Assembly: GCA_913045265.1 (NCBI GenBank)
Contig: CAJWQX010000028.1
Coordinates: forward strand, 1-44,249
DNA: 44,249 bases
Source: UBA11889 sp002313255
Lineage (GTDB): Bacteria; Pseudomonadota; Gammaproteobacteria; Pseudomonadales; Azotimanducaceae
Reading direction: 5' to 3'
Part shown: in pieces, positions 1-7,058 of the stretch
Position numbering within the stretch: position 1 is the stretch's first letter
How the letters are laid out: each line of letters opens with the position of its first letter
Translations under genes and position numbers: made by a program
Notes under the pieces: generated by a model
Database searches by the model: none
Told to the model about the DNA's origin: nothing
What the model saw: only the letters and a program-made list of their open reading frames with translations

Positions 1-8
1 AGATAATT

Positions 9-38
9 AGTAGTCGCCGCGACAAGGCGGCGACTACT
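9..38. repeat. Perfect 12-bp inverted repeat (hairpin) over the end of the 75-aa gene
   Basis: The arms at 9-20 and 27-38 are exact reverse complements, AGTAGTCGCCGC and GCGGCGACTACT, with a 6-nt loop. The right arm covers the stop codon of the minus-strand gene at 34-261. On that strand the stem is followed by AATTATCT rather than a T run, so it could be a weak terminator, an RNA-stabilising hairpin or a short dispersed repeat. The window edge prevents comparison with what follows. Confidence 0.6.
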
Positions 39-261
39 GATGCGATGGGGGTCGAGCTTCACCATATTGGATTTTCCAATCTCCAAACTCTTCTGCCTTC
101 TCAATAACTTCATCCCGAGTTAAAAGTTCGTCGCTATCAACCGACGTTGAATAAATGGACGCTTGTTCGTCTCCATTATCATCGTGGTCCAATTTATCAG
201 CGAAAACATAATAACTATGGGGCTCTGCTTGTGAGACGCTCCTTTCTTCTTCTCTAATCAC
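34..261 (-). CDS. Small acidic hypothetical protein (75 aa)
   Basis: The 75-residue protein is rich in Asp and Glu, with a probable helix near its C-terminus (around DEVIEKAEEFGDW). There is no signal peptide or membrane segment and I recognise no family. It lies downstream of the nuclease gene on the same strand, but a hairpin terminator at 331-357 separates them, so it probably has its own promoter in 262-330. Base composition is AT-rich like the neighbouring accessory genes. Small acidic proteins of this kind are common in islands and phages, so an accessory role is likely but unproven. It could also be a chance reading frame. Confidence 0.5.
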   Translation of the reverse strand: MIREEERSVSQAEPHSYYVFADKLDHDDNGDEQASIYSTSVDSDELLTRDEVIEKAEEFGDWKIQYGEARPPSHQ

Positions 262-330
262 CTTGTCCCCCTTATGAGATTTTTAGTTTGTTTTATTCAA
301 ATCATAGGTTATTCCCCCCTTTAAAACGTA

Positions 331-357
331 AAAAACCCGCCAATTAAGCAGGGTTTT
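331..357 (-). terminator. Rho-independent terminator (possibly bidirectional)
   Basis: A run of A followed by CCCGC, a short AT loop, GCAGGG and a T run forms a GC-centred hairpin with A/T flanks on both sides. It lies about 140 nt beyond the stop of the nuclease gene, which is the last gene of a minus-strand group, and before the next gene at 261. The symmetric A and T tracts would allow termination in either direction. Confidence 0.7.
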
Positions 358-493
358 TTAAGTTGAGGCGAAATTTTACCTACCCGCTCCAATAATTTAG
401 TTTAACTAATTTTCAATGGAACGACATGTTAACGTTTATTTATAGTATAAAGTCAATATTTATAATAAGCATTGGTGATATTAAATCAGAAAA

Positions 494-1342
494 TTAGCGG
501 TCTATAAAATAGTTTAATTCTTTTGTTGCTCGCTCCAAAAATCTCTCATTCTCACAGTATTTCTTACCAAGACTTGGCTTATGTTTAGGACATTCATCCC
601 TATCCAATAGTTCCCTTATTTCCATTAGCGTATTGGCAACCCAATCAGCCTCACCCTCGTATTCTATAAAGTAAGCCTCAAAGTTAAGTCTTCCGTCGTT
701 ATCCTCTGTCAGCATTCGGTCTTCGTTGTAGTGTTTGGCATCTACATAAACGAAGTAAGTCGTATCATTCACATCAAATCCCATACCTCGTGCGATGAAT
801 TGATACATTTCAAGTTGTCGTGTGTAGCCTATTTTGTATATTCCGTTGAGGCTTTTACGGTTCAAAGGTTGGGGTTCTTTTTTGGGAGATTGAACGCCCG
901 TTGATGTGCTCTTGTATTCAACGATATGGATTTGGTTGGTTTGGCGGTTGTGCCAAACATCATCCAAACCACCCCCCATCAGAATGTTTGAAGGTTTGTG
1001 GGTGAAGTTGAAATGGTTAGGCTTGTAATACGTTAGTGCCTTTTCCCATAACTCTAAATGTTCGTGCTTGAACGGCACCAGATGGCTAACACCGTGTTTC
1101 ACCATAAAGGGATGGGGTTCTTGCTTCTCTCTATAAACGTCAAACTCTCGCTTTAACAGCAAGTCTGTTGCGATATTGAGGTTAAATCCAGGCATACCTG
1201 GAAATGGCACGCCTTTAACCCGACGCAACCAAAAGCAAGCAGGACAGCGTGTGTAATCTTCTACCCCACCTCTTGATAGTTGAAATGGACGGCTATCGTT
1301 GGCGTCGTATGGTGTCTTATGTCGTGTTCTTCTTCTTGCCAT
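494..1342 (-). CDS. PD-(D/E)XK nuclease, RecB/Cas4-like with four cysteines
   Basis: Predicted DNA nuclease of 282 aa. The N-terminus has the 'YTRCPACFWLRRV' pattern that opens many RecB/Cas4-type nucleases. The core motifs are visible: Asp127-Asp128 in GGLDDVW, Glu142-Tyr-Lys144 (E-x-K) in VEYKST, and a Q-x-x-x-Y motif at Gln176-Tyr180. Cys33, Cys36, Cys251 and Cys263 could hold an iron-sulfur cluster, as in AddB and Cas4, although there the split is one cysteine plus three rather than two plus two. No helicase or CRISPR genes are nearby. The ATG lies directly against the stop of the 170-aa gene upstream, so the two are co-translated. A role in defence or in recombination of a mobile element is inference. 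The nuclease fold is well supported; the substrate is unknown. Confidence 0.75.
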   Translation of the reverse strand: MARRRTRHKTPYDANDSRPFQLSRGGVEDYTRCPACFWLRRVKGVPFPGMPGFNLNIATDLLLKREFDVYREKQEPHPFMVKHGVSHLVPFKHEHLELWEKALTYYKPNHFNFTHKPSNILMGGGLDDVWHNRQTNQIHIVEYKSTSTGVQSPKKEPQPLNRKSLNGIYKIGYTRQLEMYQFIARGMGFDVNDTTYFVYVDAKHYNEDRMLTEDNDGRLNFEAYFIEYEGEADWVANTLMEIRELLDRDECPKHKPSLGKKYCENERFLERATKELNYFIDR

Positions 1343-1855
1343 CTACGTTCCCATCTGAATATCACAGTGTAGTTGGTCCTCATCTTCAAAATGTATCTCT
1401 AATATCTCAACGAAATACATTCGGCTACCGTATTGGGCTGTATCACCCCACAATGCTTCAAGAAAGGCTCTGTATTCTTGTTCAAATATACGGATGGCAT
1501 CTCGGATAGTATCGGCGGTTATTCTTTTCATAAATGGCGTATCACCATTTGGTTCTATGTCATAGCCTAATATTTCTTCTGCCTTGTTCCGTTGCTCGTC
1601 GTCGGTGTCAATTTCTAATCCTTGCTTCCCTCTATAAAGAGGAAAATAAGCGTCTTCGAGCAATTGATGGCAGAAAAGTAATATTGAACCGTCATTCTTA
1701 ACTTCACCATAATCTGGAACATTGACGGTTCCTTTTAACTTTGTGTTTAACGCATCGTTTAGATTATTCCAGTGATTTTTTAGGTCGTCGTCGTCTTCTT
1801 CATTCAGCGGTCCGAATACGTGGTCCGCTTCTATCATCCAACTCTGATGTTCCAT
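1343..1855 (-). CDS. Hypothetical protein (170 aa), partner gene of the nuclease
   Basis: A soluble, acidic 170-residue protein with an early Asp run (EEDDDD near residue 20) and no recognised motif, signal peptide or membrane segment. The predicted make-up is mixed alpha/beta, with a helical stretch around residues 110-135. Its TAG stop is immediately followed by the ATG of the PD-(D/E)XK nuclease with no spacer, which indicates one transcript and coupled translation. It may be a specificity or accessory subunit for that nuclease, but this rests only on gene order. AT-rich like its neighbours, consistent with accessory DNA. Confidence 0.6.
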   Translation of the reverse strand: MEHQSWMIEADHVFGPLNEEDDDDLKNHWNNLNDALNTKLKGTVNVPDYGEVKNDGSILLFCHQLLEDAYFPLYRGKQGLEIDTDDEQRNKAEEILGYDIEPNGDTPFMKRITADTIRDAIRIFEQEYRAFLEALWGDTAQYGSRMYFVEILEIHFEDEDQLHCDIQMGT

Positions 1856-1905
1856 AAAAGTTCCTATACGTTGCTCATGTCTTTCATCTCACATCAAACG
1901 ATAAA

Positions 1906-2088
1906 TTAGTCTTTATCATTGGTAGGCTGGTCCAATACATCAAACGTTATCTCACCCCAATCTTCACCACGCAGCATAATCTCGGTCATCTTTGGGATTA
2001 CTTCCGACATAAACGAATTAGCCGGATCTAACGTTTCTCTATTAATGGAACCTTGATAAGTCGCAGCACCCTTAAACCCCAGCCTTTG
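1906..2088 (-). pseudogene. 5'-truncated ORF fragment at the island border
   Basis: A minus-strand frame is open from just after a TAG at 2089-2091 to the TAA at 1906-1908, about 60 residues (…GAATYQGSINRETLD… to …DQPTNDKD). Its composition looks coding, but no start codon lies near the upstream end. An internal ATG at 2008-2010 would give only 33 residues and has no clear ribosome-binding site. The open frame begins inside sequence resembling the tRNA downstream terminator next to the attachment repeat. The likely explanation is a gene cut by integration of the island at 2113. It is upstream of, and in line with, the 170-aa and nuclease genes. Family not recognised. Confidence 0.5.
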
Positions 2089-2112
2089 CTATAAGTCCAG
2101 GCGGGGTAAGGG

Positions 2113-2163
2113 TTGTGTGGTCGGAGTGAAAGGATTCGAACCTTCGACCCCCGCCTCCCGAAG
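2113..2163. repeat. Attachment-site repeat (distal att copy): tRNA-Pro 3' part
   Basis: These 51 bases are identical to 9445-9495. They correspond to the tRNA-Pro 3' part from the anticodon loop through the variable region, T arm, acceptor strand and CCA end. Weaker similarity continues on both sides: to about 2176 in one direction, and in the other through a GC-rich terminator-like stretch from 2098. The 5' half of the tRNA is missing, so this copy is not a functional tRNA. It marks the distal end of the integrated element; the intact gene is at 9450-9526. Confidence 0.88.
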
Positions 2164-2219
2164 CCGGTATTCTACCTGTAAGTCATTTATTAATGCCATT
2201 ATTAGAGGACAATACATTT

Positions 2220-2238
2220 TCGTCCGACAATCGTCCGA
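2220..2238. promoter_or_regulatory. Putative integrase arm-type site, distal end
   Basis: Two copies of TCGTCCGA (TCGGACGA on the other strand) lie at 2220-2227 and 2231-2238, exactly 11 bp apart. The same paired arrangement occurs twice at the other end of the island. Repeats phased by one helical turn close to both attachment cores are typical of arm sites bound by the N-terminal domain of tyrosine integrases. The assignment is inferred from pattern and position. Confidence 0.6.
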
Positions 2239-2242
2239 CCTT

Positions 2243-2610
2243 TTAACCCTTGTAGCTCGTTCTCGTTTGGATCGAGCGAGCCGCATCTCCAAGCTGCTTC
2301 TGAACTCCACGCATCGCTGTCGGGTCTTTTGCGTGGTTCATAATTAAACGACCCAGCGAATCCATCAGTCCCTTCAAATCTTTAACCACTCGACGAGCTC
2401 CAATGACTCTCGTCTGTGCCACCTTCGGAGAGAATGTTCCATGTCGAATTGGTTGTCTTGGTCTGTCAGTTTTATTGATTAAGCCGTCATACCTTTAACG
2501 ACGAAGTCGAGCAGTTCGCCATTAGTCATCGAAGCTTCGGAATCACCCTGCCTCCATTCCTCGACGACTTTCTTCTCTTTTTCCGCTGTTAGTAGATAAG
2601 TAATTCCCAT
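2243..2610 (-). pseudogene. Small island gene, apparently frameshifted
   Basis: The minus-strand ATG at 2608-2610 has a good upstream AAGGTG ribosome-binding site and opens a 43-residue frame ending at TAA 2479-2481 (MGITYLLTAEKEKK… to …VVKGMTA). A second frame, open from 2494 to the TAA at 2243-2245, encodes 83 further residues of coding-like, basic sequence (…KTDRPRQP… to …RTSYKG). It overlaps the end of the first frame and has no start codon of its own. One frameshift in the AT-rich TTAAAGG region near 2492-2498 would join them into a protein of roughly 120 aa. It may be a decayed gene, a sequencing error or a programmed frameshift. No family recognised. The end of the gene abuts the arm-type repeats at 2220-2238. 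Confidence 0.45.
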
Positions 2611-2845
2611 TGCGTTCACCTTGAAAAGCCGTGTTTTTTTGGCACCACCCTAAAAAGATTCAAAAGACGACAGATTTTTTCGAGACTTTTCATTTCACAA
2701 AGTCTCTTCCCGATATTCGCGAATTCTGCGAATGGAATGCGGCTCTTTGAGTTCCCAAAATTGCGGGAGAGGAGAGAAGGCGAGGCAACGCAGACGAGCT
2801 CTCTCAGCCCGCACGCGAACTCAGTTTTCTATGATGCTTTCCTCA
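2611..2845. other. Intergenic stretch within the island
   Basis: No convincing gene is visible. An inverted repeat ATTCGC/GCGAAT (2715-2720 and 2728-2733, around GAATTCT) could be an operator or a small hairpin, but I cannot assign it. The region separates the 88-aa gene from the frameshifted gene, both on the minus strand, and must hold the promoter of the latter. Confidence 0.35.
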
Positions 2846-3112
2846 TCATTCATTGCTATCTATTGTGTTTATTTGAAGTGCGCCTTCCAATAAAGCTATC
2901 GCAAACTCAACCTTTTCAATCCTTGATACGACCTCGTCCCGCACTGTCATATCCTCAACCTCAGATATTTCACTAAAGTCATTAACGGTTAACGCACTTT
3001 TCAATAAATCTACCGCATTTTGAATAGTGGAAATGTATGCCTCTTCCGCTTCCTCGGAAGTGTATGTTTCCTTTTCCTTTTCCCGTTCCCAATCATCACC
3101 ATTAGTAGACAT
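2846..3112 (-). CDS. Small acidic helical protein (88 aa) coupled to the short recombinase
   Basis: 88 residues, strongly acidic, with a charged N-terminus (…DDWEREKEKE…) followed by two probable helices around residues 25-45 and 60-82. No motif recognised. The ATG is preceded by a clear AGGAG at good spacing, and the TAG of the recombinase gene lies inside that site, so translation of the two is likely coupled. Size, acidity and helix pattern resemble the 91-aa protein at 3933-4208, suggesting they may be distant relatives flanking the recombinase. A role as recombination directionality or accessory factor is a guess; such factors are usually basic, which argues against it. Confidence 0.6.
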   Translation of the reverse strand: MSTNGDDWEREKEKETYTSEEAEEAYISTIQNAVDLLKSALTVNDFSEISEVEDMTVRDEVVSRIEKVEFAIALLEGALQINTIDSNE

Positions 3113-3121
3113 TTATTACTC

Positions 3122-3703
3122 CTAACTTGCTGAACTAACGATCCGTGTCAGTGTAGCGTCGTCGGATTGAACATACCGCGCTGTCGTATTCACATTCGAG
3201 TGATTCAGTAGCGTCTGTAAGGACACGATGTCAGCTCCTGAATGGAGACAATTAGATGCGAACGAGCGTCGGAGTCCGTGTGCAGAGCATCCTTCATATC
3301 CTGCGTGTTCATAAAGGCGCAGCACTGTATGACTCAGAGAGTTGGGCGAGAACGCAGTAGATCGTTGGGTAGTGAAGACATTGTCTAAACCCTCAACGCT
3401 GGGTCGTACTGCGAGCCACTCCGTTAGGGCACTTCGCGCCCGTTCGTGAACTAAGAACATTCGTGTCGTTTTCCCACTCTTCACAATGGCACTTCGTAGA
3501 ATTACTACTTGCTTAATACTTCCATCCGCGTTCAGAACATCGGACAACAAGAGTTGAGCCAGCGAGCCAATGCGAGCCCCAGTTCGGTAGCCGAGCTCTA
3601 TCAGTGCGATGTTGCGAATTGCGTGTCGGCGCGAACCCAACCACACCAAGAATTCTTGGTGTTCTGGTTCTGATAGCGCTCTGCTCTGTCCTTCCTTTGC
3701 CAT
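3122..3703 (-). CDS. Tyrosine recombinase, catalytic domain only (193 aa)
   Basis: A short tyrosine recombinase of 193 aa. The complete catalytic set is visible: Arg44 in TGARIGSL, a Lys in the beta-hairpin (Lys76 or Lys79 in KSGKT), His142-x-x-Arg145 in HGLRRSF, His168 in LLNHSN and the nucleophile Tyr177 in ARYV. It lacks the N-terminal SAM-like core-binding and arm-binding domains of long integrases, and in length matches the FimB/FimE invertase type. It starts at ATG behind an AGGTAAGGG ribosome-binding site and is followed by the coupled 88-aa acidic protein. It lies inside the island far from either att site, so it probably acts on some other local site or is a relic of a nested element. 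No inverted repeat typical of an invertible promoter was found beside it. Confidence 0.85.
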   Translation of the reverse strand: MAKEGQSRALSEPEHQEFLVWLGSRRHAIRNIALIELGYRTGARIGSLAQLLLSDVLNADGSIKQVVILRSAIVKSGKTTRMFLVHERARSALTEWLAVRPSVEGLDNVFTTQRSTAFSPNSLSHTVLRLYEHAGYEGCSAHGLRRSFASNCLHSGADIVSLQTLLNHSNVNTTARYVQSDDATLTRIVSSAS

Positions 3704-3932
3704 TTTCCCTTACCTTTCAGTAGCTTAGATTCACCCTTTTTATTAGTTCATTTTCTATCTAATAAAGGATGTATTTTACAGCAGCTAACAAATAGTAAGT
3801 AGATGATTTGTAAGAATATTTAACGATATCAAGGTCGCCAGTTATTCCACCATAACAAGTAGAATAGGGCGGTTCTTAGACTCCCAGATTTCCCGCAGAC
3901 ACACACCCTCTCGCGCGTAAATATTTTGGTAT

Positions 3933-4208
3933 TTACCCGACAATTGGTTTCAATAGGTTGTGAAGACGATTAATAGCGTCTTCTGCTTTTTCTCTTGACC
4001 TACCTCTATCTTGTTGTTGATACGCTAAGGTTTCTTCGTTATCCATTTCCGCTTGTTGTTGGATGGTTTTGTAAACTGGGCCTATCCAAGCGCCTAAATG
4101 CAAAGCATCTTCTAAATCTTTAATGGAAGTTTCAAGGTCCGACCATAGATAAGGTTCTATGTTTTCTTCCCTGGTCATATCCCATTCTTCGTCGTCATCA
4201 TCATTCAT
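3933..4208 (-). CDS. Small acidic hypothetical protein (91 aa)
   Basis: 91 residues with an extremely acidic N-terminus (MNDDDDEEWD), two probable helices and a basic segment (DRGRSREKAED) before the C-terminus. No known motif, signal peptide or membrane segment. A GGAGA ribosome-binding site lies about 8 nt upstream of the ATG. It is 229 nt upstream of the short recombinase on the same strand, so it probably has a separate transcript. Resembles the 88-aa protein in size and charge, though clear identity is not visible by eye. Function unknown; island cargo. Confidence 0.55.
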   Translation of the reverse strand: MNDDDDEEWDMTREENIEPYLWSDLETSIKDLEDALHLGAWIGPVYKTIQQQAEMDNEETLAYQQQDRGRSREKAEDAINRLHNLLKPIVG

Positions 4209-4369
4209 TGTTTAGTCTCCAAATTAGAGTTCGCGAGTATTAGTGGCCAATCCGACTATCGGACGTTGGCGCGGCGACCGCCTAGGCGCTCTGGTTTGCT
4301 CATGCAACCTGTCAACTATTGCGACTCGTGGTGCGGCATACGACCCATGTCGATGGGGCCCCAGTCCAG

Positions 4370-6517
4370 CTACATGATGTCGAAAATGTGGCTGTATTTG
4401 ATCATGAACTCGCGCCTTGGACGGCCCGGAAAATTGAAGTTGTCGTCGGTTTCGTTATAGACCACATACAGCCCGGAATTCGCAGAGCGCAACCAGGAGA
4501 ATCGGAGGTTGGTCGACAAGAGCTCATGGCGATCATTGTGTTGCACAAACCCCTGCAGAGATATCTTCGGCGTGAAGAAATAGCTCAGCTTCAATTGGGT
4601 GAGATTGACCTTGAAATCGCCGCCGGGAAGGTCGACATCGTTATGGTCCACGCTTAAGTTCGCATTGAACGCCTCGCCGATTCGATAGGTGACAGACGGT
4701 TTCGCGGATAGCCGGTTACCGCCAAAAAAACCGCCAGCTCGCGCCTCGAGGCCAAAGCCCAAGACGGCACTCTGGTCTGTGCTGGCGAAAACGCGAAACT
4801 CTTCGTGATCGAACTCATCCTGCGGTACGACCACCCCGTCGATGATTTCAAATGCCTGTAACACCCCTTCATGAAAGAAGTCTACGGCCATACTTAGCAT
4901 CGCACCGTTTTTCCATTCGATGACTTGGTCAAGGTGCAGCCGGCTCGATTCGTGGGATCCGTCGAAGTTCCAATAACTGTTGTAGCTTGCGTGAGGCCGC
5001 AATTGCAGAATGCTACTGTCCTTCCCATAGCGGATACGTTTCCCGATTCGCGTACTCACTCTCCGATAGTCCCTACGGGCAAGGAACCCCACTTCCGGAT
5101 TGAAGCCGACACCGACCTGGCTATAGCTCACGTTGTACGACCAAATCTCACCGTTGTAGGCACCGGATAGGTGGAACGCATGATCATCCTCGTCGACGCC
5201 TTCGGTTTCGGTCTGGGAAAAGAAAGCTGTATACGTGGTGTTTTCGCCCACACCCCACTGACCGTCCACCGCGTACGTTTGGTTGTCGGTCAGGTCATCA
5301 TCGCGGTTAACCACCAGTGCGCCAATTGACGAGCGGTTGTGGAGCTCGCGACTGACGCGCGCCACCGTAAAGTCGGTTCTTGGTGCCACTCCGCCTACTT
5401 CGCCCGTCTGCATGTACAGGAATCCGAGGTTGTTGACGCCAGCGACCTTGCCTGACAACCGAACACCCGCGTTGATTGGAACTTGCCGCCCGCCGGGGCC
5501 GATTCCGATGCGGCGACTAAAGAACAACGACAGCTCGCGAGGCACACCAACTTCGAAAATCCCTGCGTTTTCCAAGAAAAATGGCCTTTTCTCCCGAAAA
5601 AATAGGCTAAAGCGATCGAGATTGACCTGTTGATCGTCGACCTCGACTTGCGCAAAGTCGGTGTTGTATGTGAGGTCTAGCGTGAGGCTTGGCGTCACGG
5701 AATACTTGATGTCGAAACCGACATCACCGCCATCCTCCGATCCGGCCAAAGACCCCCCGCGGGAGGATTTGCCCAAGCCGTACGGTGTGATCTTTAAGTT
5801 CCGTTGCGCTGGCGCCTCAATGCCTTGCACGGAGCCTGCAAGGGTGAGTCGATTGAGCCCATATTGCATCGGGATCGGGGCCCAATAAACGGTTTCGTTG
5901 TTGCGCCGGATCGTTCGCTCGAAATTGGCGTTCCAAGTTTGAACGTCCTCACCAGCGTAACGTAAAGACTTGAACGGAATGGCAAACTCCGCACTCCAGC
6001 CAAAATCGCCTACCTGCGTGGCGACCTCCCAGGTTGTGTCCCAATTCGAGTTGATGCCTTTGTTACGGAAGTTGTTCGCTCCTGTATTAACGATTTGGCC
6101 GTCAAACTCGAGCCCCGCGGGGTTGGTCCCGAACACAAAACCGCTCTGCTCGCTGCGAAAGCTATCGATCACAAACCGAACGCTATCTTCGTCCTCGAGC
6201 CCAGAATCCCGTTGACTATTCGAGACAATGATCTGGTCCGGCTCATCGTCGTGGCAGATGAAGCCGAGATAAAGCGTGTCATCCGTAAACCCCATAAAGA
6301 CCTCGGTTCGCTGAGACGCTGGCGCACCTTCTTGGGGTTGTACTTGTGTAAAGCCTGTCATTGCCGTGACAACCGCCCAAGCGGCATCGCCCGCCACCAG
6401 ACCATCGAGTTGGGGGGCTTGAACGAGCCTCGTCGCCTCTCCTTGCGGCGCGGCAAGCACGGGCGCCGATACCAAAAGTATTGACGCAACGACGAACTTC
6501 ATCATGGACATCTGCAC
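4370..6517 (-). CDS. DUF5916 family protein: CBM9-like domain plus outer-membrane beta-barrel
   Basis: 715 aa with a short signal peptide (hydrophobic core after MMKF, probable cleavage after VLA at about residue 22). Residues ~30-230 form the CBM9-like domain of this family: 'LDGLVAGDAAW', 'LYLGFICHD', 'RDSGLEDEDSVRFVID', 'FGTNPAGLEFDGQI' and 'WSAEFAIPFKSLRY'. The remainder alternates short beta strands rich in Tyr, Phe and Arg and ends in SHIFDIM, as expected for an outer-membrane barrel. Such proteins are often annotated as DUF5916 or 'carbohydrate-binding family 9-like'; their substrates are generally unknown. Several ATGs compete for the start; MMKF gives the most compact signal peptide. 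It reads GC-richer than the surrounding island genes, suggesting a separate origin. No TonB-dependent receptor or glycoside hydrolase adjoins it. Confidence 0.8.
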   Translation of the reverse strand: MQMSMMKFVVASILLVSAPVLAAPQGEATRLVQAPQLDGLVAGDAAWAVVTAMTGFTQVQPQEGAPASQRTEVFMGFTDDTLYLGFICHDDEPDQIIVSNSQRDSGLEDEDSVRFVIDSFRSEQSGFVFGTNPAGLEFDGQIVNTGANNFRNKGINSNWDTTWEVATQVGDFGWSAEFAIPFKSLRYAGEDVQTWNANFERTIRRNNETVYWAPIPMQYGLNRLTLAGSVQGIEAPAQRNLKITPYGLGKSSRGGSLAGSEDGGDVGFDIKYSVTPSLTLDLTYNTDFAQVEVDDQQVNLDRFSLFFREKRPFFLENAGIFEVGVPRELSLFFSRRIGIGPGGRQVPINAGVRLSGKVAGVNNLGFLYMQTGEVGGVAPRTDFTVARVSRELHNRSSIGALVVNRDDDLTDNQTYAVDGQWGVGENTTYTAFFSQTETEGVDEDDHAFHLSGAYNGEIWSYNVSYSQVGVGFNPEVGFLARRDYRRVSTRIGKRIRYGKDSSILQLRPHASYNSYWNFDGSHESSRLHLDQVIEWKNGAMLSMAVDFFHEGVLQAFEIIDGVVVPQDEFDHEEFRVFASTDQSAVLGFGLEARAGGFFGGNRLSAKPSVTYRIGEAFNANLSVDHNDVDLPGGDFKVNLTQLKLSYFFTPKISLQGFVQHNDRHELLSTNLRFSWLRSANSGLYVVYNETDDNFNFPGRPRREFMIKYSHIFDIM

Positions 6518-7058
6518 GACACGGGGCGGCGTATGATCGTTAGATCGCAGACGAGAAGCAACATGACGATTAGTCGGTTCGACCCGTGTCCTTGTCGTAG
6601 CAGGATCTTGAAGACAGGCCCTCTGGCCGCCGGTACTCGGGCATCTATTCGGCCCTCGCCGTAGTTTCTATCTTTATGCGGTCGAGCGACCTATCTTTCG
6701 GCTCGTTGGTCGGCGGTGAAAATTCGAAGAACGACGGGTCGTTGGCAATCGCTGATGGTTCCGATCAACGCGGTACGATCCAAATCGGAGAGGACCATGC
6801 TCGTTCTTGAATGGTCGTTGCTAAGTCGGGTCTCGGGGCCGTTCCAGCTCGAATAGCGTCCCTGGGAGCTTCCGTGTAGTGCAGTAGGAGGCACTTCTCT
6901 GAAAAATCGGCTTTCTTTGGCTAATTTTTCATTGTGAGTATTATCTCATGACGACCTGTTAGAGATCGAGAAACATATCAGGATTTGCTGGTTCAGGCAT
7001 TGAGGTGCGTTCGAGCGTTGGATTTGCTTCATGAGTAATACAGATCGAACCGCCACCC
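6518..7058. other. 541-nt region without a convincing gene
   Basis: The region lies between the DUF5916 gene and the methyltransferase gene, both on the minus strand. The longest frame (minus, 6691-6894) has no ribosome-binding site and no recognisable family. Its GC-rich left part resembles the DUF5916 gene in composition, and the right part becomes AT-rich. It could contain the DUF5916 promoter and remains of a decayed gene; I see nothing firm. Confidence 0.35.

Noticed and set aside
2117..2347. Plus-strand 76-aa frame beginning MVGVKGFEPSTPAS
   Set aside because: The 'VGVKGFEPSTPAS' start is a translation of the tRNA-Pro 3' part, a well-known source of spurious proteins.
4319..6484. Several plus-strand frames opposite the DUF5916 gene
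   Set aside because: They lie wholly opposite a long gene with clear signal peptide and family motifs, and have no ribosome-binding sites or recognisable domains.
6691..6894. Minus-strand 67-aa frame in the gap between the DUF5916 and methyltransferase genes
   Set aside because: No ribosome-binding site, no family and biased residues; could be a relic but not supportable as a gene.
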